64,000 nt of DNA, taken from the NCBI GenBank assembly GCA_017303455.1, contig JAFLBM010000018.1, positions 1-64,000 of the forward strand. The letters run 5' to 3'. A model generated the notes under the pieces. It searched no databases. It was not told where the DNA came from and worked only from the letters and a program-made list of their open reading frames with translations. Source of the stretch: Chitinophagales bacterium (GTDB lineage: Bacteria > Bacteroidota > Bacteroidia > Chitinophagales > Chitinophagaceae). Shown here piece after piece: positions 1-8,766 of this stretch (positions are counted from its first letter, which is position 1; the number at the start of each line of letters is the position of its first letter). Position numbers and translations under genes: made by a program.

Positions 1-327
1 CCATCCGTTTTTTTTCAACGATCACCTTCATTTATTTTAACAGCTGCTTGAATGATCAACTATAAACAGTACAGGAAATTGTACAGTCTGTTTTTTATGT
101 AAAGAAGAGTTTTTTCACAGTCTGACGAACAGGGCTTGCCGAAGTGGGGGCAATAGAATTCCGTCCGCCCCGGCTAACTGCTGCTGAATAAAGATAAAAA
201 ATTGATGACATATTCTAAAGCCTAATTTTTAACGTCAAGCTGGATATGAAGCCAAATTGAAAAACAAAAGTTGAAACACGGCTTCCGTCTGCCCCCATTT
301 TGGCAAACCCCCTGTTATGCGTTCGTG
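1..327. other. Non-coding stretch at the window's left edge
   Basis: No convincing gene lies here. Just downstream of the helicase stop, at about 313-320, the + strand reads GTTATGCG, and the inverse, CGCATAAC, occurs at 3231-3238 on the other side of the RNase H/helicase gene pair. This resembles the outer core sites of integron-type gene cassettes, but I cannot draw a convincing folded attC from it. The rest is AT-rich with no clear hairpin terminator. Confidence 0.4.
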
Positions 328-2493
328 CTACTGTGTCTGCCCATTAACTTTTTCGCCACAGTAAGGGCAAACCATCCAAAGTTTTTCAAGTTGACTATAA
401 CACTTTTGGCAAGTAATTACTTTCTCAACAACTGACTTAATTGGAATACTTGTTTTAACTGTAAAGGTTTCAGGAATTTCCTTTAAGAAACTTGATTCAT
501 TACCTTTTTCAGTGATAAGAAAGAGTTTGTCTTTAGCTCTGGTGATTGCGACATAAAACAACCGTCTCTCTTCTTCCATCAACAAATCATGATTTGCTTT
601 TTTGATGACTTGAAAAATCCTGTCCTCTAACCAAATGTCAGGGAAACCTCCATTACCTTCTGTCAAGCCAATGATAAAAACAACTTTTGCTTCAAGTCCT
701 TTTGCAGCATGAATTGTTTTTGATTGAACTCTTACTCCTTCATTTTTGAAACGGAAGAAGTAAGGCGAATACATTTTACTTCTACGATATAGGAATAAAA
801 TATCATCGTTAGTTAATCCATCCTCTAATAATTCTTTCACTTTGTCAAAGCAGAATTGAATGTTTTCATCTTGGTTACTGCCTGAATAAACAACAATTTT
901 ATGTTCTGACTTTTTTGATGCCTGAATATCTTTTTCAACTTTGAATTTGTTGTGCTTTATAACCTCGTTGCTTGCACCAACAATATTTTGTGTACTGCGA
1001 TAATTTAAATTGAGTTTTACGACTTTTGAGTTAGGGAAGTGATTTTCAAAATCAACTATGTAACTCACATTAGAGCCTCTGAAACCATAGATACTTTGCC
1101 AATCATCGCCTACACAAAAGAGTTGAGTTTGGTCGGTGAGTAAAAGTTTTATTAAATCAACTTGCAAATTATTTACATCTTGAAACTCGTCAACGAGGAT
1201 GTACTGATATTTGCTTTTGTATTTGTTTGCAATATCCTCATGGTTTTGAAATAGGGAAGTGCTTCGTGAAATCAAATCGTTGAAGTCAAGATAAGATTTG
1301 TTGGTGCAGTACTCCACATAATTTTTTACGATTGGAATTGCCAACTCATAAAAATTCCGAACTCTTTCGTGTTGGTCTTTACTTGCGTTTTCCAAAACCA
1401 AATCAAAGTCAATGTTTTCAACTTTTATCATGTCGGTAATACGCATGATTTGTGCAACGAAATCTTTTACATCTTCGTGGTAGCCGTTAAATTCTTCCTT
1501 ATATGTCAGTGCAACTGTTGCATGATAGTTTGCCGGTAAACGATTTTTTACAATCTTGTCAAGAGTGTGATTGAACAATGCAGAGTCCTTGGTCATTGCC
1601 TCAAAGGTTTTCACTAAAAGCAAATTTCCTTTTTGAAATTGTTCTTCTTTATCCTTAGTTGAAAAACTCTTGTCGCTTACATGCTCAATATATAAATTGG
1701 CTTCGGGAATGTAAAAATCAGGGTGAAAAGCAAAGTCCTTTACATTAAGCAACGGTTCGTATTCATATTTGATGCTGTGCCTATAAAACCAATCGGCAAT
1801 AAACTGTTCGGACTTTGAACGGACTTTAGTTCCATCAAGAGTTGTGAAATATTTGCCGTCTTTTGGCAAATAATTTCCATTTGCTTTCTTGAGATGAATT
1901 TTGTCAATGAGGTAATCTAAAATGTATCGTTTGAGTTGAAGCAAAAATTCTGTGTCCTCACATTGCTCAATCAAAAGTTTATGAACTACTTCAAAAACTG
2001 TTTCAGGTGCTACATGCTTTGAAAGTTCATCTTCTTCATCTTTCTTTTCATCTCCGATTATTCGGAATTTATTGTCAAACTCGTTTACTCCGTAGTTGCG
2101 AAGTATGCTGTAACAGAAGCTGTGAAATGTTCTGACGGTTAAACCGTCAATCCATTTATATTTTTTCTGTTGCAGAAATCTTTCTTTGTCTTTGTCAGCT
2201 TTACTTAGTCGTTTATCAAAAAGAAGTTTTTCATATTCTCCTGTTTGGTCGGCTGAAATGATTAAGCGGTCAATCATTTCATTAGTTGCGTTCTTCGTAA
2301 AAGTGATTGCAAGAATGCTTGATGGACTTACTCCTTTCTCCTCAATCAAGTAAATGAGTTTCTGCAAAAGTGTTTTAGTCTTGCCTGAACCTGCACCCGC
2401 CAAAACCAAAAGCCTTTTATCTTCGCTGACAACTGCTTCTCGTTGTTTGTCGTTAAGTGAATTTAAATTTGTTTTGGTCTCTGTGGGGTGCAT
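328..2493 (-). CDS. UvrD/helicase IV-like SF1 DNA helicase with C-terminal zinc ribbon
   Basis: Superfamily 1 3'-5' DNA helicase (721 aa). Walker A is AGAGSGKTKTLL near residue 32-43 and Walker B is ILVDEFQDVN near residue 431; a late segment VAITRAKDKLFL is the usual UvrD motif VI. Between the two RecA halves is an insertion (about 215-300) containing SKSEQFIADWFYRH and FHPDFYIPEANLYIEH, the nuclease-like insertion seen in DNA helicase IV proteins; the expected ExK lysine is replaced (IEH), so it is probably not catalytic. The C-terminus has two CxxC pairs (CQKC, CPYC), a zinc ribbon. It starts 34 bases after the RNase H stop, so the two are probably co-transcribed. It acts on DNA repair or recombination intermediates; as an accessory copy its exact role is open. 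Confidence 0.88.
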   Translation of the reverse strand: MHPTETKTNLNSLNDKQREAVVSEDKRLLVLAGAGSGKTKTLLQKLIYLIEEKGVSPSSILAITFTKNATNEMIDRLIISADQTGEYEKLLFDKRLSKADKDKERFLQQKKYKWIDGLTVRTFHSFCYSILRNYGVNEFDNKFRIIGDEKKDEEDELSKHVAPETVFEVVHKLLIEQCEDTEFLLQLKRYILDYLIDKIHLKKANGNYLPKDGKYFTTLDGTKVRSKSEQFIADWFYRHSIKYEYEPLLNVKDFAFHPDFYIPEANLYIEHVSDKSFSTKDKEEQFQKGNLLLVKTFEAMTKDSALFNHTLDKIVKNRLPANYHATVALTYKEEFNGYHEDVKDFVAQIMRITDMIKVENIDFDLVLENASKDQHERVRNFYELAIPIVKNYVEYCTNKSYLDFNDLISRSTSLFQNHEDIANKYKSKYQYILVDEFQDVNNLQVDLIKLLLTDQTQLFCVGDDWQSIYGFRGSNVSYIVDFENHFPNSKVVKLNLNYRSTQNIVGASNEVIKHNKFKVEKDIQASKKSEHKIVVYSGSNQDENIQFCFDKVKELLEDGLTNDDILFLYRRSKMYSPYFFRFKNEGVRVQSKTIHAAKGLEAKVVFIIGLTEGNGGFPDIWLEDRIFQVIKKANHDLLMEEERRLFYVAITRAKDKLFLITEKGNESSFLKEIPETFTVKTSIPIKSVVEKVITCQKCYSQLEKLWMVCPYCGEKVNGQTQ

Positions 2494-2527
2494 ATATAAA
2501 TTATGTCAGCAAGATAAAATTTAATAG

Positions 2528-3160
2528 TTACTTTCTTCCAAAATCAGCAGGGTTTTCACCCCATGCCCTTGTTTCCCATTTTAAAACTTCGTTCTCATAC
2601 TCGTTTTCTTTGAGCCATTTTATTGCCCTGTCAAGCAGTTCAAAAAGTTTTGTATTCCTATCGCTGCGGTCATGGTTTGTTCTTGCTTCTTTGTCACGAA
2701 CCCAACCAATAGCGTTTCTACTGTCTGAATAGATTGGAAGTTTGATGTTGTTCTTTTTGCAATGTGCAAGTGCATGAACAATTCCTAAAAATTCAACAAT
2801 GTTATTTGTGCCGTCTTCAAACGGACCCATTTTAAAAATTACTTCTTTGGTTGTGGTATGAACGCCTTGATATTCTACAACACCAGTTGAAGTGTTCCAT
2901 GCTCCGTCAACTGAAATACTATCTTCAATCGGCTTACCAATTAGTTTGAGTTGCTCGTCTGTAAGTTCGCTTTCAAAAATGTGTTTGCCGATGTAATCCC
3001 ACCACTCGTCTTTGAATGCCTGTTCTGCTAATTTTCGTGTCTTGAAAGATTTGTAAACCGCTTTGGGAAACTTGTCGGTTTGTGCTTTACAGTCGTCCCA
3101 TGTTTCAAAAACTCCTGTTTGTCGTCCCTTCCATACTACATAGAATTTCTGTTTTGCCAT
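2528..3160 (-). CDS. Ribonuclease H with N-terminal viroplasmin (RNA/DNA hybrid-binding) domain
   Basis: The first 45 residues (KFYVVWKGRQTGVF...W..C) match the viroplasmin/caulimovirus-type hybrid-binding domain found at the N-terminus of eukaryotic and some bacterial RNases HI. The C-terminal 130 residues carry the RNase H acid set: D in SVDGAWNTSTG, E in NNIVEFLGI, D in IYSDSRNAIGW and the final D in NPADFGRK. The enzyme cuts RNA in RNA-DNA hybrids. It is the first gene of a two-gene unit with the helicase downstream, which suggests joint processing of R-loops or replication intermediates. The family assignment is firm; the joint role is inferred. Confidence 0.88.
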   Translation of the reverse strand: MAKQKFYVVWKGRQTGVFETWDDCKAQTDKFPKAVYKSFKTRKLAEQAFKDEWWDYIGKHIFESELTDEQLKLIGKPIEDSISVDGAWNTSTGVVEYQGVHTTTKEVIFKMGPFEDGTNNIVEFLGIVHALAHCKKNNIKLPIYSDSRNAIGWVRDKEARTNHDRSDRNTKLFELLDRAIKWLKENEYENEVLKWETRAWGENPADFGRK

Positions 3161-3246
3161 AATCAGTTAGTGGATGTCTTGTGTAAGTTTTTTGCATGTC
3201 GGTTCAAGTTAGCACTGTCGCCAAAGCATGACGCATAACTCGTAAA

Positions 3247-3381
3247 TATGCGAAAGTCCCTGTCCCTGAAACTTTCGCTTTTTTTCTAATGGTTTGCAAT
3301 TCAAGTTACTAAAAAAATTGTTTTTACACACAGGCACTTTCGCAAATACAACTAACGGAGGGGCACTTTCGCAAATACAAC
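3247..3381. repeat. Direct and inverted repeats with core CTTTCGC next to the integrase gene
   Basis: Two direct copies of GGCACTTTCGCAAATACAAC lie at 3333-3352 and 3362-3381, 29 bases apart, immediately beyond the stop codon of the tyrosine recombinase. The same core occurs as an inverted pair, GCGAAAGT (3250-3257) and ACTTTCGC (3271-3278), forming an 8-bp hairpin followed by a run of T. Short repeats beside an integrase gene are typical of integrase arm-binding or core sites; the hairpin could also be a terminator, although no plus-strand gene precedes it. Function is inferred. Confidence 0.55.
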
Positions 3382-3387
3382 ACCTCC

Positions 3388-4569
3388 TTAATTCAGTTTC
3401 AAATCATCTAAAGGGCTCATCACCTGTAGCAGATCCCGGTTGCTGACATGCAGGTAACGTAACGTGGTTTTAATATCATTATGACCCAGCAACTTCTGGA
3501 TCATCGTTACATCTGTACCCTTATCCAGCAAATGTGTGGCAAAGCTATGTCGTAAAGCATGAATACTGCCCGGCTTTAGCACTCCGGCCTTCTTTTTGGC
3601 TTCAGCCAGCACCAGCTGTATGCTCCTGCTGCTATAAGGTTCACCCGGGTACTGGCCCGGAAAAAGATAACCTCTTTTGTTTAGCTTATTGGCTTTCCAG
3701 TATTCCCGCAGCATCACCAGTAACACCGGACTTAAAGTAACTATCCTGTCTTTTTTGCCTTTTGCCTGGCTAATCCGTATGCACATTCTTTTACTGTCTA
3801 TGTCCGTTATTTTAATGGCCACCACTTCGCTTACCCGCAAGCCGGCGGCATAAGCCAGCATCAGCATCACTTTATACTTGATCGTTCCCGCAGCTTTGAT
3901 GATAGCCGCTATTTCATCCTGGTTAAAGAACCGGGGCAACTGTACCTGTTTTTTGGGCCTTGGAATCTCCCAAAAAAACTTCTCCCGTCCCAATACCTGT
4001 TCATAATAAAATTTGATCGCATTGATCCGGCTATGCAGGGTGTTTTCAGTAAGCCGGTGCTTTTCAAAGCAATACAACATATACCGTCGCAGGTCATCCG
4101 GACTTAACTCATCTGCAGGCTTTTCTTTTAAGAGCTGGAGTAATTGCATGAATTCATTCCGGTAGGTAGTAATGGTGGATGTACTGTATGCCTTTAGTTT
4201 CAATTGCTCTACCAGTTTTTTTAAAGCTTCAAGATTTCTGGAATTTAGCCCCCAGGCAGTGGATGCCGGTAAAGCTTTTGAATGAGAACCCGACGGTTTT
4301 TTAACTGTTGCCGCTTTTATAGTTTTTCTTTTTTCAAGATATTCTTTCAGCTCACCGGTTATGATCGTGGCGTAGTTTTTCAGCTTTGTACAGATATCAT
4401 TATATGACTTTTTGCTTAATGGCACATACCAGCACTTATTGCTTTGGCTCCATTTTACATCCGGTAGCATCCTTACCTGCCGGTTCAGTCCGGGATCATT
4501 TTTGTAATACAACGCTATGCTTTCCTGCCCCCGGTGATGCAAAGGTTGTAAAGTAATAGTCGTATCCAT
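3388..4569 (-). CDS. Tyrosine recombinase / XerCD-like integrase
   Basis: Site-specific recombinase of 393 aa. An N-terminal extension of about 100 residues precedes a SAM-like core-binding domain (about 112-200) and the catalytic domain. Catalytic residues visible: R in AAGLRVSEV, K in SQAKGKKDR, HxxR in IHALRHSFATHLL, H in LLGHNDIKTT, and Y in LRYLHVSN. The C-terminus ends in SPLD, as in many XerCD and IntI proteins, but there is no integron-specific extra domain before the HxxR box. It lies next to short repeats that may be its binding sites. Its neighbours (XRE regulator, accessory helicase/RNase H) fit a small integrated element. I cannot identify its attachment site. Confidence 0.9.
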   Translation of the reverse strand: MDTTITLQPLHHRGQESIALYYKNDPGLNRQVRMLPDVKWSQSNKCWYVPLSKKSYNDICTKLKNYATIITGELKEYLEKRKTIKAATVKKPSGSHSKALPASTAWGLNSRNLEALKKLVEQLKLKAYSTSTITTYRNEFMQLLQLLKEKPADELSPDDLRRYMLYCFEKHRLTENTLHSRINAIKFYYEQVLGREKFFWEIPRPKKQVQLPRFFNQDEIAAIIKAAGTIKYKVMLMLAYAAGLRVSEVVAIKITDIDSKRMCIRISQAKGKKDRIVTLSPVLLVMLREYWKANKLNKRGYLFPGQYPGEPYSSRSIQLVLAEAKKKAGVLKPGSIHALRHSFATHLLDKGTDVTMIQKLLGHNDIKTTLRYLHVSNRDLLQVMSPLDDLKLN

Positions 4570-4722
4570 CCGGTCAGTTATTTCACACTTCGTGCAGCTC
4601 AGTCACAGCCGTTGAGTTATAACGGTGCCTGCAGTCGCAATCATAACTACTAAATAAGAGGAGTACTTAACCGGTGAGATGGTTTTCAGGGATGGGTAAA
4701 TTATTTATTTCGTATAGACGGG

Positions 4723-5103
4723 CTATCTGTTCTGTTTATTCAGCATCTTTTCTAATAAGGCGATCTTTTCATCTTTTTCCTTAAGCAACTTATCATACAG
4801 TTCAATTATTTTATCTACAGGATTGAACTGGAATACCGATGAGTTATCATGGAAATCATGAAACGTACAAGAAATGTTGTTAATGACTGCTTCTTCCTGA
4901 AAGCTGCGGATTGCGTCAGGTGATACTTTTAGTGCTTTGCCGATCTTCTCCAGCATATCCTTATCCAGAGCTTCTTTCTGCTCCAGCGCTGAGATAGCCT
5001 GCTGGCTGATCCCCAGTTCCAGGGCCAGCACATCCTGTTTCACTCCCAGTATCTCCCGGATACGCTTTACATTCCGGCCTTCATGTATTGTTTTTTCAGT
5101 CAT
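4723..5103 (-). CDS. XRE-family helix-turn-helix regulator
   Basis: A 126-aa DNA-binding protein with a Cro/C1-type helix-turn-helix at about residues 10-65 (KRIREILGVKQDVLALELG, then SQQAISALEQKE). The second half ends in a short coiled coil (LYDKLLKEKDEKIALLEKML), suggesting dimerisation. It follows a 116-aa protein by 24 bases on the same strand, so they are probably one operon, and precedes the tyrosine recombinase gene, which it may control. The target is not evident from the sequence. Confidence 0.82.
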   Translation of the reverse strand: MTEKTIHEGRNVKRIREILGVKQDVLALELGISQQAISALEQKEALDKDMLEKIGKALKVSPDAIRSFQEEAVINNISCTFHDFHDNSSVFQFNPVDKIIELYDKLLKEKDEKIALLEKMLNKQNR

Positions 5104-5127
5104 ATGCTTTTTTTACTCAGCACAATG

Positions 5128-5478
5128 TTACTGATTTTTTGCGCTGCCTGTTACATGGGTCCGCTCCTTTAATAACTCAATAATGGTACTTTCATCTGTA
5201 CCCTGTCGCAATAATTGCATCACCTGTCCCGTCAGCTTCCGGTACGGCCATTCCGGCTTTTGCACGGCTGTCAGTGTTTTATAAATTCCCGATGCGATCC
5301 CGGCCGCTTTCCCCAGCAGGGCTGCATACCGCATCGTTTCTCCAAATGCCGGGTCACTCTTTACCCGCCTGCCGGTAAGGCTGCTTTTCCGCCGCACATA
5401 ATAAATCCCCTCCCGCCGGTAAAAACAAAGAGTCCCAACCGTTCCGGTCAGTTTCAATATGCCCGCCTGCTTCGCCAT
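5128..5478 (-). CDS. Conserved Bacteroidota protein of unknown function (about 116 aa)
   Basis: The N-terminus MAKQAGILKLTGTVGTLCFY is typical of a small protein family I recognise from Bacteroidota genomes, in which the first 40 residues (K..GxxxLxGTxGxxxFY....YxxRxK) are strongly conserved, followed by a 'DPAF..T' segment (here SDPAFGETMRYAALLG). No catalytic motif, signal peptide or membrane span is visible. It sits directly upstream of an XRE regulator in the same orientation. No function is known to me; its frequent occurrence in variable regions hints at a mobile-element role, which is an inference. Confidence 0.65.
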   Translation of the reverse strand: MAKQAGILKLTGTVGTLCFYRREGIYYVRRKSSLTGRRVKSDPAFGETMRYAALLGKAAGIASGIYKTLTAVQKPEWPYRKLTGQVMQLLRQGTDESTIIELLKERTHVTGSAKNQ

Positions 5479-5621
5479 ATAACAAATCTAAAAAACAGGG
5501 CCGGCTTTTTATACCGTACTACTACGGTACTTTCCCTGCTTACTCCGGGGATCAGGGCAGGATAAGTCATACCAACGCCCACTTAAAAGCGCAGATACTA
5601 AGGGTTGGATACCCCCGGGGT

Positions 5622-6710
5622 TTATAACTCCTTCACCGCCACAGCAATCTTGGAGTCAGCCGTACCATAATACAAAAACCATTTCCCCTTGAAATGCACC
5701 AGCCCCTCCACAAAACAAACCTCGTTCACTTCACCCAGTTTTTCATAGGGCTTGTCGGGATGAATAAAAAAAGAATCCGTACGGGCTATTAATTTATGCG
5801 GCTGGTTTTTATCAAACAAAGCCTGACCCGCACTATACGTAAACTTGGGTAAGCTGGTATCATTAAAATTAGCGGCATTGCTTCCGTTATAGATCAGCAG
5901 TATTCCTTTTTCTTGTAATAAAGCATAGGGGCCGGGTTCCACCAGGCGGCTGTCGAAATAACCCATGCGGGGATGCAATACTTCGATCATCTTCCCGCTT
6001 TCTGCATTTTCGTCCACCGTCCAGTGGAGCAGGTCATCCGAACTGGCCATGAACAGGTCAGTATCACCAAAATACATCCGGTATTTGCCCTTGATCTTTA
6101 CCGCTACTATTTTATCGCCTGTTAATTTGGAAACAATGGCTCCCGATTTGGACCAGGTGTTGATATATTTTTCCGTACTGAGCACCGGCCCGTGTTTGGT
6201 CCATTGCTGCAGGTCCCTGGATGTGGCGAGGCAAAGCCGGGCTGTTTTGCCATCATAGGCCGTATAGGTAAGAATATAGGTACCGTCTTCACTTTCCACC
6301 ACTCTCGGATCTTCCACACCACCTTTCCATTCATATTTTTTCATGGAATCGTTGGCCGGGTAGAAAACAGGTGCCGGCTGTTTGGTAAAATGCAATCCGT
6401 CCTCACTGATGGCTAAACCCAATCTTGAGGTCATAGCATGATCCTGTGCCCTGTACAGCAAATACACTTTCCCATCCTTCACCACCGCCGAAGGATTCAG
6501 TACATTTCTTTCTTCCCAATTAACCCGTTTACCGGCAACGGGGCAATCAAATTGTTGCGAAGCCGATGGCGACAGGATGGGATTGAGACTGTCCACTTTT
6601 AAAAAACCATCCAGCGTCCAGTCCTGGTTTGTTGTTTCAGTTGTTTCCGGGGCCGGGGAATTTGTACAACTGAACAGGAAAGCAATTGTAATGACAAGTA
6701 ATGATCTCAT
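5622..6710 (-). CDS. Glycoside hydrolase family 130-like lipoprotein
   Basis: A 362-aa exported lipoprotein: the N-terminus has a hydrophobic stretch ending in a lipobox (FLFSC, Cys15). The body is a five-bladed beta-propeller glycosidase-like protein; NPILSPS, ERNVLNPSAVVKDGKVYLLYRAQ and SRLGLAISEDGLHF are typical of GH130 (mannoside phosphorylase/mannosidase) and related GH43/32/68-like proteins, as is the late repeat WFLYYGTADSKIAVA. The likely role is breakdown of mannose-containing oligosaccharides at the outer membrane or periplasm. It is monocistronic, with no SusC/SusD pair beside it. Substrate is inferred from family only. Confidence 0.82.
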   Translation of the reverse strand: MRSLLVITIAFLFSCTNSPAPETTETTNQDWTLDGFLKVDSLNPILSPSASQQFDCPVAGKRVNWEERNVLNPSAVVKDGKVYLLYRAQDHAMTSRLGLAISEDGLHFTKQPAPVFYPANDSMKKYEWKGGVEDPRVVESEDGTYILTYTAYDGKTARLCLATSRDLQQWTKHGPVLSTEKYINTWSKSGAIVSKLTGDKIVAVKIKGKYRMYFGDTDLFMASSDDLLHWTVDENAESGKMIEVLHPRMGYFDSRLVEPGPYALLQEKGILLIYNGSNAANFNDTSLPKFTYSAGQALFDKNQPHKLIARTDSFFIHPDKPYEKLGEVNEVCFVEGLVHFKGKWFLYYGTADSKIAVAVKEL

Positions 6711-6784
6711 GCAGCAGGTTTGAGAAGGGAAGTTAGTTATTAAATCAACTAACCTGTTGTGCGATTGAAATACTAAATGGGAAT

Positions 6785-6910
6785 AATGAATTAGCCTCAG
6801 CGAGGCATAATGTCAGTAGTAAAGTTGAAACAACATTAAATAAACCCCGTCGGGGCGTAATGTTTTGCATTGAAATAGTTTCGTTACATGCCCCTCCTCC
6901 GGAGCTAAGG
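6785..6910. repeat. Cluster of short GC-rich palindromes (REP-like)
   Basis: Within an AT-rich gap of about 360 bases between divergent genes lie GCCTCAGCGAGGC (6794-6806), CCCCGTCGGGG (6845-6855) and CTCCGGAG (6897-6904), spaced about 50 bases apart with similar flanks (both of the first two are followed by ATAATG/GTAATG). Such serial palindromes resemble the dispersed intergenic REP-like repeats of Chitinophagales. No gene is present in this gap. Confidence 0.5.
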
Positions 6911-7070
6911 TCTTATTATTCGGTTTTTTTCCTTTGCCGGGTTCATGGGAAAACCACCCGGTTATTGCCTCTTTGCTCTTTTATATTATGAAACCCTTAA
7001 ACCTTTTTGTATTTTTCCTATCACACGCAGTCATCTCTGCCTGCCGGGAGATGGCCAAACTACAAAGCTT

Positions 7071-8741
7071 ATGGACAGAAGAGAGTTCCTGAAAACCCGC
7101 CGTAAAAAAGCAGCGCCTGCCGCCATTGACAGCCCCCGGCCTTTCCGCACCCAATCGGGAGTGAACACCTATACCGGGCCCTGGACGGAGCAGGAGATCA
7201 TTCACCTGCTGAAACGAACGATGTTCGGTGCCAAAAAAGCAGATATCAATTATTTTAAAACAAAGACCATGGCACAGGCCGTGGATGAACTGCTGACACC
7301 CACCGCAGCTCCACCTGCTGCGCCGGTAAAGGAATATATTACCTCACCCAATGCTGCCAATCCGGATACGAATATTGTACAGGGCACCACCTGGGTCAAT
7401 GATATTAACAGCGATGGCACGGTGCAATCACAACGACGCGGGTCTTATAAAAAATGGCTGACCGGCACCATGATCAATCAGGACAGAAGCATCCGGGAAA
7501 AACTCATCATGTTCTGGACCGATCATTTCGGGAATGAGACCACCGATGTGGGGAATGCGAACTGGATATATATGCAGCACATGCTCATCCGCCAGTATGC
7601 GCTGGGCAATTTTAAAAACCTGGTGCGGGATATGACCAAAGATGTGGCCATGCTCCGTTATCTCAACGGCTATCTCAATAATAAAAATGCACCGGATGAG
7701 AACTATGCCCGTGAATTACTGGAATTGTTTACTGTGGGTAAGGGACCGGGGTCGCAATACACAGAAGCTGATGTAAAAGAAGCTGCCAAAGTATTGACCG
7801 GCTGGCAGATCAACGGTACCACGTATACATCCGTGTTCAACGTTAACCGTCATACAACTACTAATAAAACTTTTTCCGCTTTCTTTAATAATACGGTGAT
7901 CACAGGCCGCAACACGGCCACTGCCGGTGATCTTGAACTGGCCGACCTGCTCAATATGATCTTTGCGCAACAGGAAGTGGCCAAATTCCTGGTTCGTAAA
8001 ATGTACCGCTGGTTTGTGTATTATGCTATTGATGGGGCTACGGAAACCAATGTAATTACCCCGCTGGCTGATATTTTCAGAACGAATAATTACGAAATAA
8101 AACCTGTGTTGACAGCCTTGTTCCAGAGCGAACATTTTTATGATATGCTCAACCGCGGCTGTATGATCAAAACACCGGCCGACCAGGTGGTCGGTTCATT
8201 AAGAGAAATGAATGTTGTTTTTCCGGCGCTGACAGACTGGGATACGAATTATGGTTTATGGAATACTTTTTATGCCTGGATGAATAATATGGGACAAAAC
8301 CTGCACGATCCGCCCAATGTATCGGGTATGCCGGCTTATTACCAGGAACCGATGTTTCATGAAATATGGATCAACTCGGATTCATTGCCCAAGCGCAACC
8401 AGTTCACCGATATCATGTTTGCCACCGGCTATGTTCGTAACGGGCAACGGGTGCAGTTCAATTGCGTGGAGTTTGCCAAAACACTCAGCAACCCCGGCAA
8501 TCCCAATGACCTGATCGATGAAGCCCTGCGGATATTTTTCCGGAACGACCTGGGAGTGCAAACCAAAGCCCAGATCAAAACACAAATATTGCTGACCGGG
8601 CAGCAATGGGATTATTACTGGACCAATGCCTGGATGGCCTATGAAGCCAGTCCCACCACTGCCAATTTCAATACGGTGAATACAAGATTGAAATCGCTGT
8701 TCCAGTATTTTTTCAATTTATCAGAATACCAGTTGGCATAA
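7071..8741 (+). CDS. DUF1800 family protein
   Basis: An upstream in-frame start at 6945 would add 42 poorly plausible residues; the start at 7071 (MDRREFLKT, an RR-containing N-terminus) suits the family. 556 aa. DUF1800 features seen: TEQEIIHLLKRTMFGA near the start, MINQDRSIREKLIMFWTDHFG, NYARELLELFTVG and an EAAKVLTGW segment. DUF1800 proteins are almost always encoded next to a DUF1501 protein, as here (26 bases downstream). They are thought to be exported, with no established biochemical activity. The pair is surely one operon. Confidence 0.88.
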   Translation: MDRREFLKTRRKKAAPAAIDSPRPFRTQSGVNTYTGPWTEQEIIHLLKRTMFGAKKADINYFKTKTMAQAVDELLTPTAAPPAAPVKEYITSPNAANPDTNIVQGTTWVNDINSDGTVQSQRRGSYKKWLTGTMINQDRSIREKLIMFWTDHFGNETTDVGNANWIYMQHMLIRQYALGNFKNLVRDMTKDVAMLRYLNGYLNNKNAPDENYARELLELFTVGKGPGSQYTEADVKEAAKVLTGWQINGTTYTSVFNVNRHTTTNKTFSAFFNNTVITGRNTATAGDLELADLLNMIFAQQEVAKFLVRKMYRWFVYYAIDGATETNVITPLADIFRTNNYEIKPVLTALFQSEHFYDMLNRGCMIKTPADQVVGSLREMNVVFPALTDWDTNYGLWNTFYAWMNNMGQNLHDPPNVSGMPAYYQEPMFHEIWINSDSLPKRNQFTDIMFATGYVRNGQRVQFNCVEFAKTLSNPGNPNDLIDEALRIFFRNDLGVQTKAQIKTQILLTGQQWDYYWTNAWMAYEASPTTANFNTVNTRLKSLFQYFFNLSEYQLA

Positions 8742-8766
8742 GCCCTTTCATTTTAACTGACCAATC

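Noticed and set aside
3388..4569. Possibility that the tyrosine recombinase is an integron integrase IntI
   Set aside because: SPLD end is suggestive but the extra domain before HxxR is absent; kept as XerCD-like.
7716..8135. 139-codon minus-strand frame
   Set aside because: Antisense shadow of DUF1800; only the plus strand shows family motifs.
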